Of a stretch of DNA of 64,000 nucleotides, positions 41,038-49,404 are shown one piece after another (the stretch's first letter is position 1; every line of letters starts with the position of its first letter). Under the pieces are notes generated by a model. The model saw only the letters and a list, made by a program, of their open reading frames with translations, did no database searches and had not been told where the DNA came from. The stretch is taken from NCBI RefSeq assembly GCF_036237315.1, contig NZ_CP108356.1:7941501-8005500 (forward strand), read 5' to 3'. The DNA is from Streptomyces sp. NBC_01351 (GTDB taxonomy: Bacteria; Actinomycetota; Actinomycetes; Streptomycetales; Streptomycetaceae). A program made the position numbers and the translations under genes.

Positions 41038-42657
41038 GTGCATCGACGTGGCGTGATACTTGCGGCGGGCGGATTCGTGGGGGCCCTCGGCGCCGGTCAG
41101 GCGCTGGCCGCCGGCCCGGCCGTCGCGGCAGCCGACGACCGCCGCAGCGTCCACGACGTGCTGGCCTACGGAGCGAAGGGCGACGGAACCACCGACGACA
41201 CCGCCGCGTTCCAGGCCGCCCTCGCCGCCGCACGCGCGGTGCCCGGAGGCGCGACCCTGCTCGTCCCGCCCGGCCGCTACCCCCTCACCAAGGGCCTCGT
41301 CCTCGGCCCCCGGATGACCGTGTCCGCGTACGGCGCCCATGTCTTCCGCACCAAGGACTGCGGTGCCCTGATCAAGAACTTCGACTCGGTCACCCCGGTC
41401 TCCGCCTACGAGGGCGCCGGGGACATCGCCCTGCTCGGCGGCACCTGGGACATGCGCGGCAGCGCGTACAAGCAGCAGAGCGACGCCATCGGTTTCGCCC
41501 ACGCCGACGGCATCCTCGTCCAGGACTGCACGGTCCTCGACACGCCCTCCGCCCACGCCGTCGAACTCAACGCCGTCCGGCGCGCCCGCATCGTCAACTG
41601 CCTCTTCGACGGCCTGCACGTCACCGGCGAGGGCACGGACACCCCCACCAACCGGGAGGCCGTGCAGATCACCGGAGCCATCTCGGCAGCCAGCCTCCCG
41701 GCCCCTGCATACGACAACACGCCCTGCCAGGACATCCTGATCACCGGCTGCACGCTGCGCGCGGCCCCCGACGGCAGCCGCCCGTTCGGCGCGCTCGTCG
41801 GCGACCACGGCGGCCTCAAGAACGTGGTCCACCGGGACATCCGGATCATCGGCAACCACATCGAGCGCAGCGCCGCCTACGGCATCCGCACCACCGACTG
41901 GCAGCAGGCCGTCATCGCCGGCAACACGATCGAATCCGTCGGCGTCACCGCCGTCCAGGTCAGCTCCCCGGCCGGCAACTCCCTGAACGACATCACCATC
42001 ACCGGCAACATCATCCGGAACACCGGAACCGACACCTCCACCGGCGGCGCCATCGTCGTCTCCAGCGCCGGCGACCGGCACAACGGCATCACCATCACCG
42101 ACAACACGATCCGCACCGTCAAGGGCGAAGCCGGCATCTACGTCGCCCAGAGCGACGGCGTCACGATCTCCGGCAACACCGTCACCGGGACCGCACGCGC
42201 GGGCGGCAACTCCCAGGGCATCCACGTCCGGTACGCCCCGCACGCCGTCATCAGCGGCAACACCGTCACCGACGCCCAGGGCGACGGCATCGGAGTCGAC
42301 ACCGACGCGGCCGGCGTCCTGATCGCCCACAACACCGTCCTGAACCCCACCGGGCACGGCATCGCGGCGGGGACCGACGACATCTCCCTGCGCGGCAACC
42401 AGATCACCGGCGCCAACCGGGCCGGGGCGACGGCCACGTACGGCATCCGCTTCGGCGGCAACGCGGCGAACGCCTCCTGCCAGGGCAACGTGGTCCGCAA
42501 GGGGGACGGCCCGGTCCCCGCCGAGACCGCCATCGTCGCGCTCCCCGGCTGCGTCGGCACCTGGATCACCGGCAACGACCTGCGCGGCTGGGGCGGTGGC
42601 ACCGCCGCGGTCCTCGACAAGGCCACGGGCACCCTGGCCTCCGCCAACGCCATGTGA
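41038..42657 (+). CDS. Exported right-handed beta-helix protein
   Basis: A 539-residue protein with a Tat-like signal ([18 protein letters not shown], then [13 protein letters not shown]). The first helix turn is the pectate-lyase-3 type ([19 protein letters not shown]), and the rest is a long ladder of parallel beta-helix turns with the recurring I-x-GN-x-I pattern ([37 protein letters not shown]). Such proteins cut or bind polysaccharides outside the cell; I see no clear catalytic set. The GTG start has AGGGGAGAG upstream. It is divergent from the TerD-like gene and convergent with the GyrB-like gene. Confidence 0.82.
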   Translation: MHRRGVILAAGGFVGALGAGQALAAGPAVAAADDRRSVHDVLAYGAKGDGTTDDTAAFQAALAAARAVPGGATLLVPPGRYPLTKGLVLGPRMTVSAYGAHVFRTKDCGALIKNFDSVTPVSAYEGAGDIALLGGTWDMRGSAYKQQSDAIGFAHADGILVQDCTVLDTPSAHAVELNAVRRARIVNCLFDGLHVTGEGTDTPTNREAVQITGAISAASLPAPAYDNTPCQDILITGCTLRAAPDGSRPFGALVGDHGGLKNVVHRDIRIIGNHIERSAAYGIRTTDWQQAVIAGNTIESVGVTAVQVSSPAGNSLNDITITGNIIRNTGTDTSTGGAIVVSSAGDRHNGITITDNTIRTVKGEAGIYVAQSDGVTISGNTVTGTARAGGNSQGIHVRYAPHAVISGNTVTDAQGDGIGVDTDAAGVLIAHNTVLNPTGHGIAAGTDDISLRGNQITGANRAGATATYGIRFGGNAANASCQGNVVRKGDGPVPAETAIVALPGCVGTWITGNDLRGWGGGTAAVLDKATGTLASANAM

Positions 42658-42706
42658 CCCGCCCCCCGGGGAGCTGTGGCTCAGGAGTCACAGATCCCCG
42701 GCGGGG
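42658..42706. terminator. Bidirectional terminator between the beta-helix and GyrB-like genes
   Basis: Nested arms CGGGGA / TCCCCG and CTGTG / CACAG, flanked by CCCGCC and GGCGGG, make a long hairpin between two convergent stops. Confidence 0.8.
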
Positions 42707-42720
42707 TGGTTCGCGACCGC

Positions 42721-43890
42721 TCAGTCCCGGCGGGCACCCCGGATGATCCGGCCGATGACGGCCGCGGCCTGCTCCGGGTGCTCCGCCAGCCACATGCCGA
42801 GCTGTTCGCGGACGGCCTCCGCCACACAGGCGCGCACCGCGTCGCCGCCGAGCTCGCCCCGCGTGGCGCCGAGGAACTCGAGACGATCCAGCTTCACCGA
42901 CACGACCGCGGTCAGACCGTCGCCGATCCGGTCGGCCGTGAGATCGGGGGCTGCCTCGGCCAGGAGCCGCCGCTCCCGCGCCTGCGCGTTGATCGCGGCC
43001 GCCACCCCGTCGCGGAATCCTGCGGCGTGCGTGCCGCCCTCGGGGGTGGATCGGCAGTTGGCGTAGCTCCGGACCCGCTCCTCGGGGGAGCCGCACCACC
43101 GCAGAGCCACCTCCACCGTCCCCGCCATCCGCGGATCCTCCCACTCGAAGCCGACGACGTCCGGGTGAACGGGTGCTCCAGCCTGCGCGGCGAGGAAGGC
43201 GACGAGGTCCCGAGCCCCGCCGGGGGACCGGAACCGTACCGATCGGGACCCGCCCGGGGGGCGTTCGTCGGTGATCGAGATGTCCAGGCCCCGGTTGAGG
43301 AAGGCGAGTTCCCTGAACCGCTCCGCCAGCACGTCGAACGAGCACTCCGCCGTCCCGAAGATGTCGGCGTCGGGCCGGAAGGCGATGGTGGTCCCGCTCC
43401 GGGTCGTCGCTCCCGTGGCGATGGGCGGGGTGAGCGCGACGCCGCGCGCGTACTCCTGGACCCAGTGGACCCCCTTGCGCCGTACCTCGGCCGTCAGGCG
43501 GCTCGACAGGGCGTTGGTGACGAAGGGCCCCGTGCCGAAGAGGCTCGTGGCCACATAGCGGCGGCCATCCGGCTCCGCCGCGGGGTGCATCCCGGTCAGT
43601 AGGGCTTCGAGGCCGGGACCGCCGGTGTCGTCCCCGGCGGCCTCGACGGGCACCCCCGGCCCGTCGTCGGCGACGCGTACGCCACCGTTGGGCGTGAGGG
43701 TGACCTCGACGGAGCCGGCATGGCCGGCCAGGACCACGTTGACCGCCCGGCCGACGACATCGAACACCATCTGGTGCAGACCGCGTTCGCCGGTCGAGCC
43801 GATGTACATCCCGGGCCGTTTCCGGATGGCTTCCCACCCTTCCAACACCTTGATGTGGCTGGCGTCGTACGCGTTGGCGGCGTCACTCAT
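42721..43890 (-). CDS. GyrB N-half homologue with degenerate ATP site
   Basis: A 389-residue protein that aligns with the first half of DNA gyrase B (ATPase plus transducer) and stops there; the TOPRIM and tail that bind DNA and GyrA are absent. IKVLEGWEAIRKRPGMYIGST, MVFDVVG, LAGH, DDGPGVP and the transducer GGTHAAGFRDGV are clear. The ATP-binding residues are damaged: by comparison with E. coli, Glu42 is Asp44, Asn46 is Arg48, Glu50 is Val52, the lid GLHGVG reads SLFGTG, and the QTK loop reads ATR. It cannot be a working gyrase and probably does not hydrolyse ATP. GGAGGGGG precedes the ATG. It lies downstream of the macrodomain fusion on the same strand. Confidence 0.85.
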   Translation of the reverse strand: MSDAANAYDASHIKVLEGWEAIRKRPGMYIGSTGERGLHQMVFDVVGRAVNVVLAGHAGSVEVTLTPNGGVRVADDGPGVPVEAAGDDTGGPGLEALLTGMHPAAEPDGRRYVATSLFGTGPFVTNALSSRLTAEVRRKGVHWVQEYARGVALTPPIATGATTRSGTTIAFRPDADIFGTAECSFDVLAERFRELAFLNRGLDISITDERPPGGSRSVRFRSPGGARDLVAFLAAQAGAPVHPDVVGFEWEDPRMAGTVEVALRWCGSPEERVRSYANCRSTPEGGTHAAGFRDGVAAAINAQARERRLLAEAAPDLTADRIGDGLTAVVSVKLDRLEFLGATRGELGGDAVRACVAEAVREQLGMWLAEHPEQAAAVIGRIIRGARRD

Positions 43891-43894
43891 GAAG

Positions 43895-43916
43895 TCCCCC
43901 TCCAATGGTGTCCAGC
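43895..43916 (-). repeat. Leader motif copy 1, upstream of the GyrB-like gene
   Basis: Read on the minus strand this contains GGACACCATTGGAGGGGGA, ending four bases before the start codon and including its ribosome site. A second copy, differing by one base in 22, lies at 56613-56634. Similarity continues weakly for about 20 bases further upstream. Confidence 0.7.
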
Positions 43917-44112
43917 GGAGCCTCCAGCCTAGGCGGATCGGCCAAAAACGCCAGGTCAGAGCCTATTCGCCGAGGGCGCGAGCGGGCTGGTGAGCGGCTA
44001 CCCGGAGGCATTCGACCCAGGGATCGCGGACCGCGATCGGAGGGCGGCCGGGGGCTCGCAGAGGCCGTCTCCGACCCTATTTCCGGCGCCCCCGAGGCCT
44101 CCGGTTCAATCT

Positions 44113-46488
44113 TCAGGACACCACAGGAGGGGCGTCCACTTCGGTCAGCCTGACCGTGCACAGACCGCCGCCCTCGCTCTTCACGTCCGTCACCTTGAGC
44201 TGCGTGCCCGGCGTGAGGATGTACTCCTCCTCCCCGGTGAAGGCGGAGAAGCTCCTGATCCCGACCGCCTGAGCGGGCGTCACCTCGAAGAGCGTCCGCT
44301 TGCCGCGGCTGCCCAGGAAGGACCGGGCCACGTTCAGCTCGGAGGTGCACGAGGAGACGCCCCACCAGGTCACCGTCCGGCCCACCGGATACTGCGCCCG
44401 CAGGTCCAGCGACACCCCGCGCCACAGCGGCTGCGTGTGGGCCGGCAGCCCGGACACCGCCGAGAACAGCAACCGCAGGTACGACAGATAGGGCTTGACC
44501 CTGGTGCGGTCCGGCGAGCGGAGGACGGCGTTGATCTCGCGGTAGAAGGCGGACTCGCAGGTGTAGAGATAGAGCGCGGCGATCGCGTCGGCGGACAGGT
44601 TGCCGGAGGTCTCGTCCGCCCGCCGCTTGCCGAAGTCGCGTGACCGCTGGATGTGTCCGGCGAGCCCGGACAGCGTCTCGGCGACCGGGGCGACGGCGTC
44701 CTGGAAGTCCATCAGCGGGGTGTCGAACACGCCGGTGATCGAGGGGAGGACCAGGCCCTCGTCCTTGACGCTGGTGAGCCGCTCCAGGTACAGCTGGTGC
44801 AGGTTCATGGTCGACTCGATGAAGGCGCCCATGCGTGCCGCGACACCCCCGTCCGCGCCGCCCGCACCGGCCGCCGCCCCCTCGTTCCACCCCTTGCTCG
44901 GCAGCCAGTCGATCCCGTCGGCACCCAGCGACGCGAGGGCCTCGTTGACCATGGCGAAGTGGTCGCCCTCGCAGAAGATGTCGCCCTGGGCCGCCGGGTT
45001 CGCGTGGTCGATGTGCCGGACCTCGACGTCCGGGTACTTCTCCTGGAGCCGCAGCACGACCTTCTTCAGACTGCGGGCGTGCGCCCCCCACCAGGCGAAC
45101 ACGACCCCGCGGTCCTCCTCGTCGGCGTCCTGCTTGGCCTTGAGGATCTCCTCGACGATCCGTTCGGCGACGGGCCGCCAGAACGCCGTGTGCTGGTCGG
45201 CCCCCATCGCTCCGTCGCCGCTCGCGGTGAGCGAGGCGTTCAGCAACAGCACGCCCTGCGTGAGCATCGCCTGGAACCACTCCGGAGGCTGGACCGTGTC
45301 CCGCTCCTTCAACAGCGCGCGAACGTCCGCGACGGGCGTCTTCTTGGCGATGCCGTACTTCCACATCGCCGCCGCCTTGATGATGCAGCGCATGCTGACG
45401 ACCCTGCCGAACTGGCTGTCCTTCCAGTCGTTGAAGGTGTTGTCGAACATGGCTATGCCGGTGGCGCTCTCCGGCCGCGGGTACGGGTTCTGGCCGAAGG
45501 CGACGACCTTCCACTTGTGCGGCGGGTTGGGCTTGAGCGCTTGGAAGGTCAGCTCACGGACCGGGACGACCTCGGGGCTGCGGCCCTTCCCGATGAACCG
45601 GGCGGCGTCAGGGAGCGCTTCGATGACGGGCTTGAGCAGCGGAAGCCAGGGCTCACCGCCGCCGTTGAACAGCTCGGTGAGAGCCAGGGGGTCGTTCGCC
45701 TCGGGCTGGGTAGGCGCTGGGCCGTTGGTCGCGTCGGTCATGGGGGAGTGGCTTTCGCTCGTCGCGGTCGAGGAATGAACGGGGCCGGCAGGGTGCTGCG
45801 CAGGGACAGGGACAGCAACAGGGGTGACGGCCTGCGGCGGCACGATGCGCACCCGCTCCTCGGCGGGGACGTTCTCTATGCCGTTGAGCTGCGTGATGAT
45901 CGTGGTGCGCAGCTCGTCGTCGTCCTCGAACCAGTGGTCGTGGAAGAGCGTGTAGCCGGTCCACATCAGGTTGGCGCAGACCCTCGCCGGGACCCGACCG
46001 GTCTGCGCACCCATCCCGACCAGCGCCACGGAGCGGATGCTGCCCGGCACCTTCCGGTTCTGCCGGTGGACGGCCTGGAACGCGGCGGCGCACGCCAGGG
46101 CCACGTTCATCGTGGCACTCACGTTCTGCGAGGACCGCACCATGGTCGGCGTCGATATCAGATACCGGGGGACGGCCGCCCCCGACGGGACGCAGACCGC
46201 GCTGCCCACCGGGAGGGAGCCGGCGAACCGGTCGCGGATCGCCCGCTGCACACGGAGCTGGATGCCGGATCCGAGGTACCGCTTGATGACGGCGTCGACC
46301 CCGCCGTCCATCCGGCCCCGGGAGTTCGTCGGCGTGACCCAGGCATCGACGTCCTCGTCGAGGATCGAGCCCCTGCGGATCTCGATGCCGGGGGTGTCCG
46401 CGAACGCCGCCCGCCACGCCTCCACCACACGCTCGTTGACGTCTGTCAGCACCACCCTGAGCGCGGGCTGAACACTGCTCTCGGTCAT
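44113..46488 (-). CDS. Macrodomain / uracil-DNA-glycosylase-like / ADP-ribosyltransferase fusion
   Basis: A 791-residue three-domain protein. Residues 10-220: a macrodomain (VTPTNSRGRMDGGVDAVI, VPRYLISTPTM), a fold that binds or removes ADP-ribose. A Pro/Thr linker leads to residues 300-525, a family-1-like UDG (FGQNPYPRPESATG, LLLNASLTAS, FAWWGAHARSLKK, HANPAAQGD); the water-activating Asp of GQDPYH is Asn334 and the last motif is HANP rather than HPSP. Residues 585-785: an ART of the arginine-type R-S-E class (FYREIN, LWRGV with Arg690, VSSCTS 711-716, GEEEYILTPG with Glu753/Glu755), all three signatures intact. AGGAG lies six bases before the ATG. The frame is unbroken, so this is a true fusion. 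The GyrB-like gene follows. Target and trigger are unknown; nucleic-acid damage or phage response is my inference. Confidence 0.88.
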   Translation of the reverse strand: MTESSVQPALRVVLTDVNERVVEAWRAAFADTPGIEIRRGSILDEDVDAWVTPTNSRGRMDGGVDAVIKRYLGSGIQLRVQRAIRDRFAGSLPVGSAVCVPSGAAVPRYLISTPTMVRSSQNVSATMNVALACAAAFQAVHRQNRKVPGSIRSVALVGMGAQTGRVPARVCANLMWTGYTLFHDHWFEDDDELRTTIITQLNGIENVPAEERVRIVPPQAVTPVAVPVPAQHPAGPVHSSTATSESHSPMTDATNGPAPTQPEANDPLALTELFNGGGEPWLPLLKPVIEALPDAARFIGKGRSPEVVPVRELTFQALKPNPPHKWKVVAFGQNPYPRPESATGIAMFDNTFNDWKDSQFGRVVSMRCIIKAAAMWKYGIAKKTPVADVRALLKERDTVQPPEWFQAMLTQGVLLLNASLTASGDGAMGADQHTAFWRPVAERIVEEILKAKQDADEEDRGVVFAWWGAHARSLKKVVLRLQEKYPDVEVRHIDHANPAAQGDIFCEGDHFAMVNEALASLGADGIDWLPSKGWNEGAAAGAGGADGGVAARMGAFIESTMNLHQLYLERLTSVKDEGLVLPSITGVFDTPLMDFQDAVAPVAETLSGLAGHIQRSRDFGKRRADETSGNLSADAIAALYLYTCESAFYREINAVLRSPDRTRVKPYLSYLRLLFSAVSGLPAHTQPLWRGVSLDLRAQYPVGRTVTWWGVSSCTSELNVARSFLGSRGKRTLFEVTPAQAVGIRSFSAFTGEEEYILTPGTQLKVTDVKSEGGGLCTVRLTEVDAPPVVS

Positions 46489-46638
46489 CGTCACTCCTGT
46501 CGGGAAGCGGCCCTTTTCAATACCCCGAACGTAACCGCCACCACTGACAACGCCCCTCGCGAAAGGGGATGATGACCTGCCGTCACGGCTCCGGAAACGC
46601 CGAGCCGACAGGCCTACGGCCACCGGCCGAACGCCGGC

Positions 46639-48066
46639 TCACGGGAGCAGCGGCGCGAGTACTCCCATGGCGTCGTAGCGGTGTCGCAGCGCCCGCAGTC
46701 GGGTCAGGTTGCCGCCGTATGCCGCCCGCGTCTCGGCCTCGGTCTCGGGCAGGCCCGGCCGCAGTTCGACGCTGTAGACCCCGACGGTGTGCGAAGCCAG
46801 GGCCTGCAGCGTGTCGCGGGCCCACATCCTGCAGGCGTCGGCGTCGGCGTCGTCGTCCCAGATCGCGTTCAGCGGGATGCTCCATTCGGCGGTTCTGCCC
46901 CAGAACGCGGTGGCGGTGTCGTCGACGTCGGCCAGAGCCCCGCCAGTGTGCTGGAAGTCAATACGGCAAGCCTTCGTCGGTGCCGCGCGGATCCGGTCCA
47001 CGAGGGCGTCGGCGACCGCGGCGTCGAGAGTGGGACCGGTGAAGGCCGCTTTGCCGAAGAACGAGCCGCGCGGACCGTCACCCGGCTGCGGCAGCCGGAT
47101 CGGTTCGGGCTCGGTGCCGCCGGCGGCGGGGATGGCGAACTCGGGCAGTCCGGCCAGGTATCGGCCGGACGTTTCCGAGCGATGGAGCGGCGACGAGCCC
47201 GATCCGGCGACGACGGCGGAGGCCGCCGACCGGGCCCGCCCGATGGCGCTGTCGTGCGGGCTCGCGCACGCGGTGTAGAGGAACACGACCGGCTCGTCCG
47301 GGGAGAGGGAGGTGTAGCCGAGTACCGCGCTCATGGTGGTGTCCCGCGGAAGCTCGGGAGCGACCCGGAAATAGGTGGCGAGCGCATCCAGCCCCACCAC
47401 CGCCCGGTCGACCCAGACCGAGCCGATCTCGTGGGTCCGGAACACCGCGGAGGTGACCACCCCTACGCAGGGCGCGCTGCCCCGGACCGCCCACCACAGG
47501 TCGGCCTCCTCGCCAGAGCTCCTCTCCGAGAGCCGGACGACATCACCGGACGGGAGCACGAGCTCGACCCCCACGAGATGATCGAGGGTGAGCCCCAGGG
47601 ACCTCGTCAGATAGCCGACGCCCCCTCGGGTGGCCATCCCCAGACCGGCGTGACCGACGACGCCCACCGGCACCGCACGACCTGCCGGGGCGAGGACCCC
47701 GAGCATGGTGGCCATGGTCGCCCCACCGGCGACGACCACGCGGTCTCCGACCGGACGGGCGGCGTCCCAGTACTCCGAGAGATCCAGCATGACGGCCCCG
47801 TCGGCGACGCAGTTCGAGCTCAGACCGCCGCCACGCACCGTCACCCGGACTCCCGTCTCCGCCGCGACCCTCATCACGGCCGTGACGTCGTCGGCCGCGC
47901 GGGGCGCCACGACGCACGCAGGCCGCCGCCGGGCGGCCTCGGGAAAGAAGACCTTGGCCAGAGCGTTCTCGTACCCCGCGGTTCCCGGCGCGCGCACCCT
48001 CGACCCGAGCACGGACCGCAACGGCCCGACGATGTCGGGGAGCAAGGGGATGTCATGACTGGACAC
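46639..48066 (-). CDS. FAD-linked oxidoreductase (berberine-bridge/PCMH family)
   Basis: A 475-residue flavoprotein. The N-terminal FAD domain has VVAPRAADDVTAVMRVAAETG, VTVRGGGLSSNCVADGAVMLDLS, GHAGLGMATRGGVGYLTRSLG and DLWWAVRGS; the C-terminal berberine-like tail reads LRHRYDAMGVLAPLLP. In many relatives a His in 'RGGGH' bonds covalently to FAD; here that position is Leu/Gly (RGGGLSS), so FAD is likely held non-covalently. The substrate is unknown; relatives oxidise alcohols, sugars or alkaloids. The GTG start at 48064-48066 has GGAG six bases upstream. It is 150 bases upstream of the macrodomain fusion on the other side of its stop, with no sign of co-regulation. Confidence 0.87.
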   Translation of the reverse strand: MSSHDIPLLPDIVGPLRSVLGSRVRAPGTAGYENALAKVFFPEAARRRPACVVAPRAADDVTAVMRVAAETGVRVTVRGGGLSSNCVADGAVMLDLSEYWDAARPVGDRVVVAGGATMATMLGVLAPAGRAVPVGVVGHAGLGMATRGGVGYLTRSLGLTLDHLVGVELVLPSGDVVRLSERSSGEEADLWWAVRGSAPCVGVVTSAVFRTHEIGSVWVDRAVVGLDALATYFRVAPELPRDTTMSAVLGYTSLSPDEPVVFLYTACASPHDSAIGRARSAASAVVAGSGSSPLHRSETSGRYLAGLPEFAIPAAGGTEPEPIRLPQPGDGPRGSFFGKAAFTGPTLDAAVADALVDRIRAAPTKACRIDFQHTGGALADVDDTATAFWGRTAEWSIPLNAIWDDDADADACRMWARDTLQALASHTVGVYSVELRPGLPETEAETRAAYGGNLTRLRALRHRYDAMGVLAPLLP

Positions 48067-48297
48067 GGTGGCTCCGATTCCCGGTGATCGGGTTTCGGGC
48101 GGAGGGCCTTCGGTTGTCCCGGATGAACAGAGAAGCAACGCCAGGAGAGTAGGCCGGCCGGAATCTGCGCACAAGGTTCCCGGGCCAGGAGGCCGGCCGT
48201 GAATGGCGGGCATCTGGGCGGCGCGTACTACCCGATTCCCAGGGGTAGTTGGCGGGAACGTCCGGATCTTCTCGGCGCCTCGGCGCCTCGGTGACCT

Positions 48298-48318
48298 GGA
48301 CCTGCCCAGGCCAGGTCC
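48298..48318. promoter_or_regulatory. Inverted repeat in the FAD-oxidoreductase/VOC gap
   Basis: GGACCTG (48298-48304) and CAGGTCC (48312-48318) with a seven-base spacer, in the 378-base gap between two divergent genes. Next to it are two copies of CTCGGCGC. It could be an operator; apart from this I see nothing in 48067-48444. Confidence 0.4.
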
Positions 48319-48444
48319 TGAAAATCCATTCGCCTCCGCTCGCCTCGACCGGTACGGTCGCGATCTTGTTCTCACTGCAGGGGAGCCCATGAGATCCATG
48401 CGCGCCCGCCCTGGCAGCTCCCGTACGGAGAGTAGGTTTCGTCA

Positions 48445-48825
48445 ATGGCATGCCGTATCAGTGAAATCGTGCTCAAGTGCCGCGACCCCGAGGTGCTGGC
48501 ACGGTTCTGGTGCGAGGTCCTGGACTTCGTAGAGCTCGATCGCGAAGCCGAGGGCTGCATCGAGATCGGTCCGCGCGAGGGGTTCGGCGGCCCGCAGCCG
48601 ACGATCTTCCTCATCCGCAACGACGATCCGAGGAACGGGCTCGACCGGCTGCACATCGACGTCAACCCCACCGACCGCGATCAGGACGCCGAGCTCGAGC
48701 GCCTGCTGGCCGCCGGGGCCACACTCGTCGACATCGATCAGCCCGCGGAGGCGTCCTGGCACGTCCTCGCGGATCCGGAGGGCAACGAGTTCTGCCTGCT
48801 CAAGCGGCGCCTCGACCCAGTCTGA
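48445..48825 (+). CDS. VOC (glyoxalase-like) family protein
   Basis: A 126-residue single-domain VOC protein with two beta-alpha-beta modules (ISEIVLKCRDPEVLARFWCE and LDRLHIDVNPTDRDQDAE). The possible metal ligands are a His in RLHIDV and a Glu in PEGNEFCLL; the first-module ligand is less clear. Actinobacterial proteins of this type are mostly uncharacterised. It may bind a small drug or metabolite, or be an enzyme. GGAGAG lies upstream of the ATG at a rather long distance. It stands alone between the FAD gene and a terminator. Confidence 0.85.
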   Translation: MACRISEIVLKCRDPEVLARFWCEVLDFVELDREAEGCIEIGPREGFGGPQPTIFLIRNDDPRNGLDRLHIDVNPTDRDQDAELERLLAAGATLVDIDQPAEASWHVLADPEGNEFCLLKRRLDPV

Positions 48826-48874
48826 GGGCCCTCGCCCGAACGATCGACGCAGCCGCCACCCCCACTGAAACACC

Positions 48875-48910
48875 GGCGCCCCGGAGGGACTCTTCCCCCC
48901 CCGGGGCGCC
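48875..48910. terminator. Bidirectional terminator after the VOC gene
   Basis: GGCGCCCCGG (48875-48884) pairs perfectly with CCGGGGCGCC (48901-48910), between convergent genes. Confidence 0.85.
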
Positions 48911-48924
48911 TCACCGTTCCTCCG

Positions 48925-49356
48925 TCATCCACCACGCCAGAACTGCACCAGCGCCCACCCCTCCGGCCCCGCCACTCCGTCGAAGGATCCCGGTCGCCAG
49001 GCGGCCCGTACCCGCCACCGTCCACCCGCCGGCAGCGTGAATCCCACCGCCCGGCCTCCAGCGGCGATCTCATCGACCACGAACCGGCCGGACGGCAGAT
49101 CCATCACAGCCTCCCCCTCGACCGCCCACTCCCCGGCCTCGAATTCGGCCGGCCCGTCCCACAACTCCAGCCGCAGCCGGGTGTCCAGCACGTCCTCAGG
49201 CGTCTGCAGGTAGAGCATCGTCGCGTTCGCCGCGACCAGCCCCTGCGCACCGGGCGCGGCCGGCCGGTGCCCAGCCTGCCCCTCCACATCCACCAGACCG
49301 AACAACCGGTGGTCGACCACCACGTCGAACTCATCCGCTCGCACCAGCTCGGACAC
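48925..49356 (-). CDS. Hypothetical beta-rich protein
   Basis: A 143-residue soluble protein. It begins MSELVRADEFDVVVDHRLFGLVDVEG and alternates short beta strands (TRLRLELWDG, AVMDLPSGRFVVDEI, VGFTLPAGGRWRVRAAW), ending ALVQFWRGG. It resembles small Streptomyces proteins found singly; I recognise no family. The GTG start has GGGAGGG close by. It lies 48 bases downstream of the PH-domain membrane gene on the same strand. Confidence 0.7.
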   Translation of the reverse strand: MSELVRADEFDVVVDHRLFGLVDVEGQAGHRPAAPGAQGLVAANATMLYLQTPEDVLDTRLRLELWDGPAEFEAGEWAVEGEAVMDLPSGRFVVDEIAAGGRAVGFTLPAGGRWRVRAAWRPGSFDGVAGPEGWALVQFWRGG

Positions 49357-49404
49357 AAGCCCTCCCGTAACCCGCTCTGGCCACGTCCCACGTCCCGCGC
49401 CCCG

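Noticed and set aside
45700..45760. Possible separate start for the UDG-ART part (internal ATG at residue 250 of the fusion)
   Set aside because: No ribosome site precedes it, and the frame is continuous with the macrodomain without a stop.
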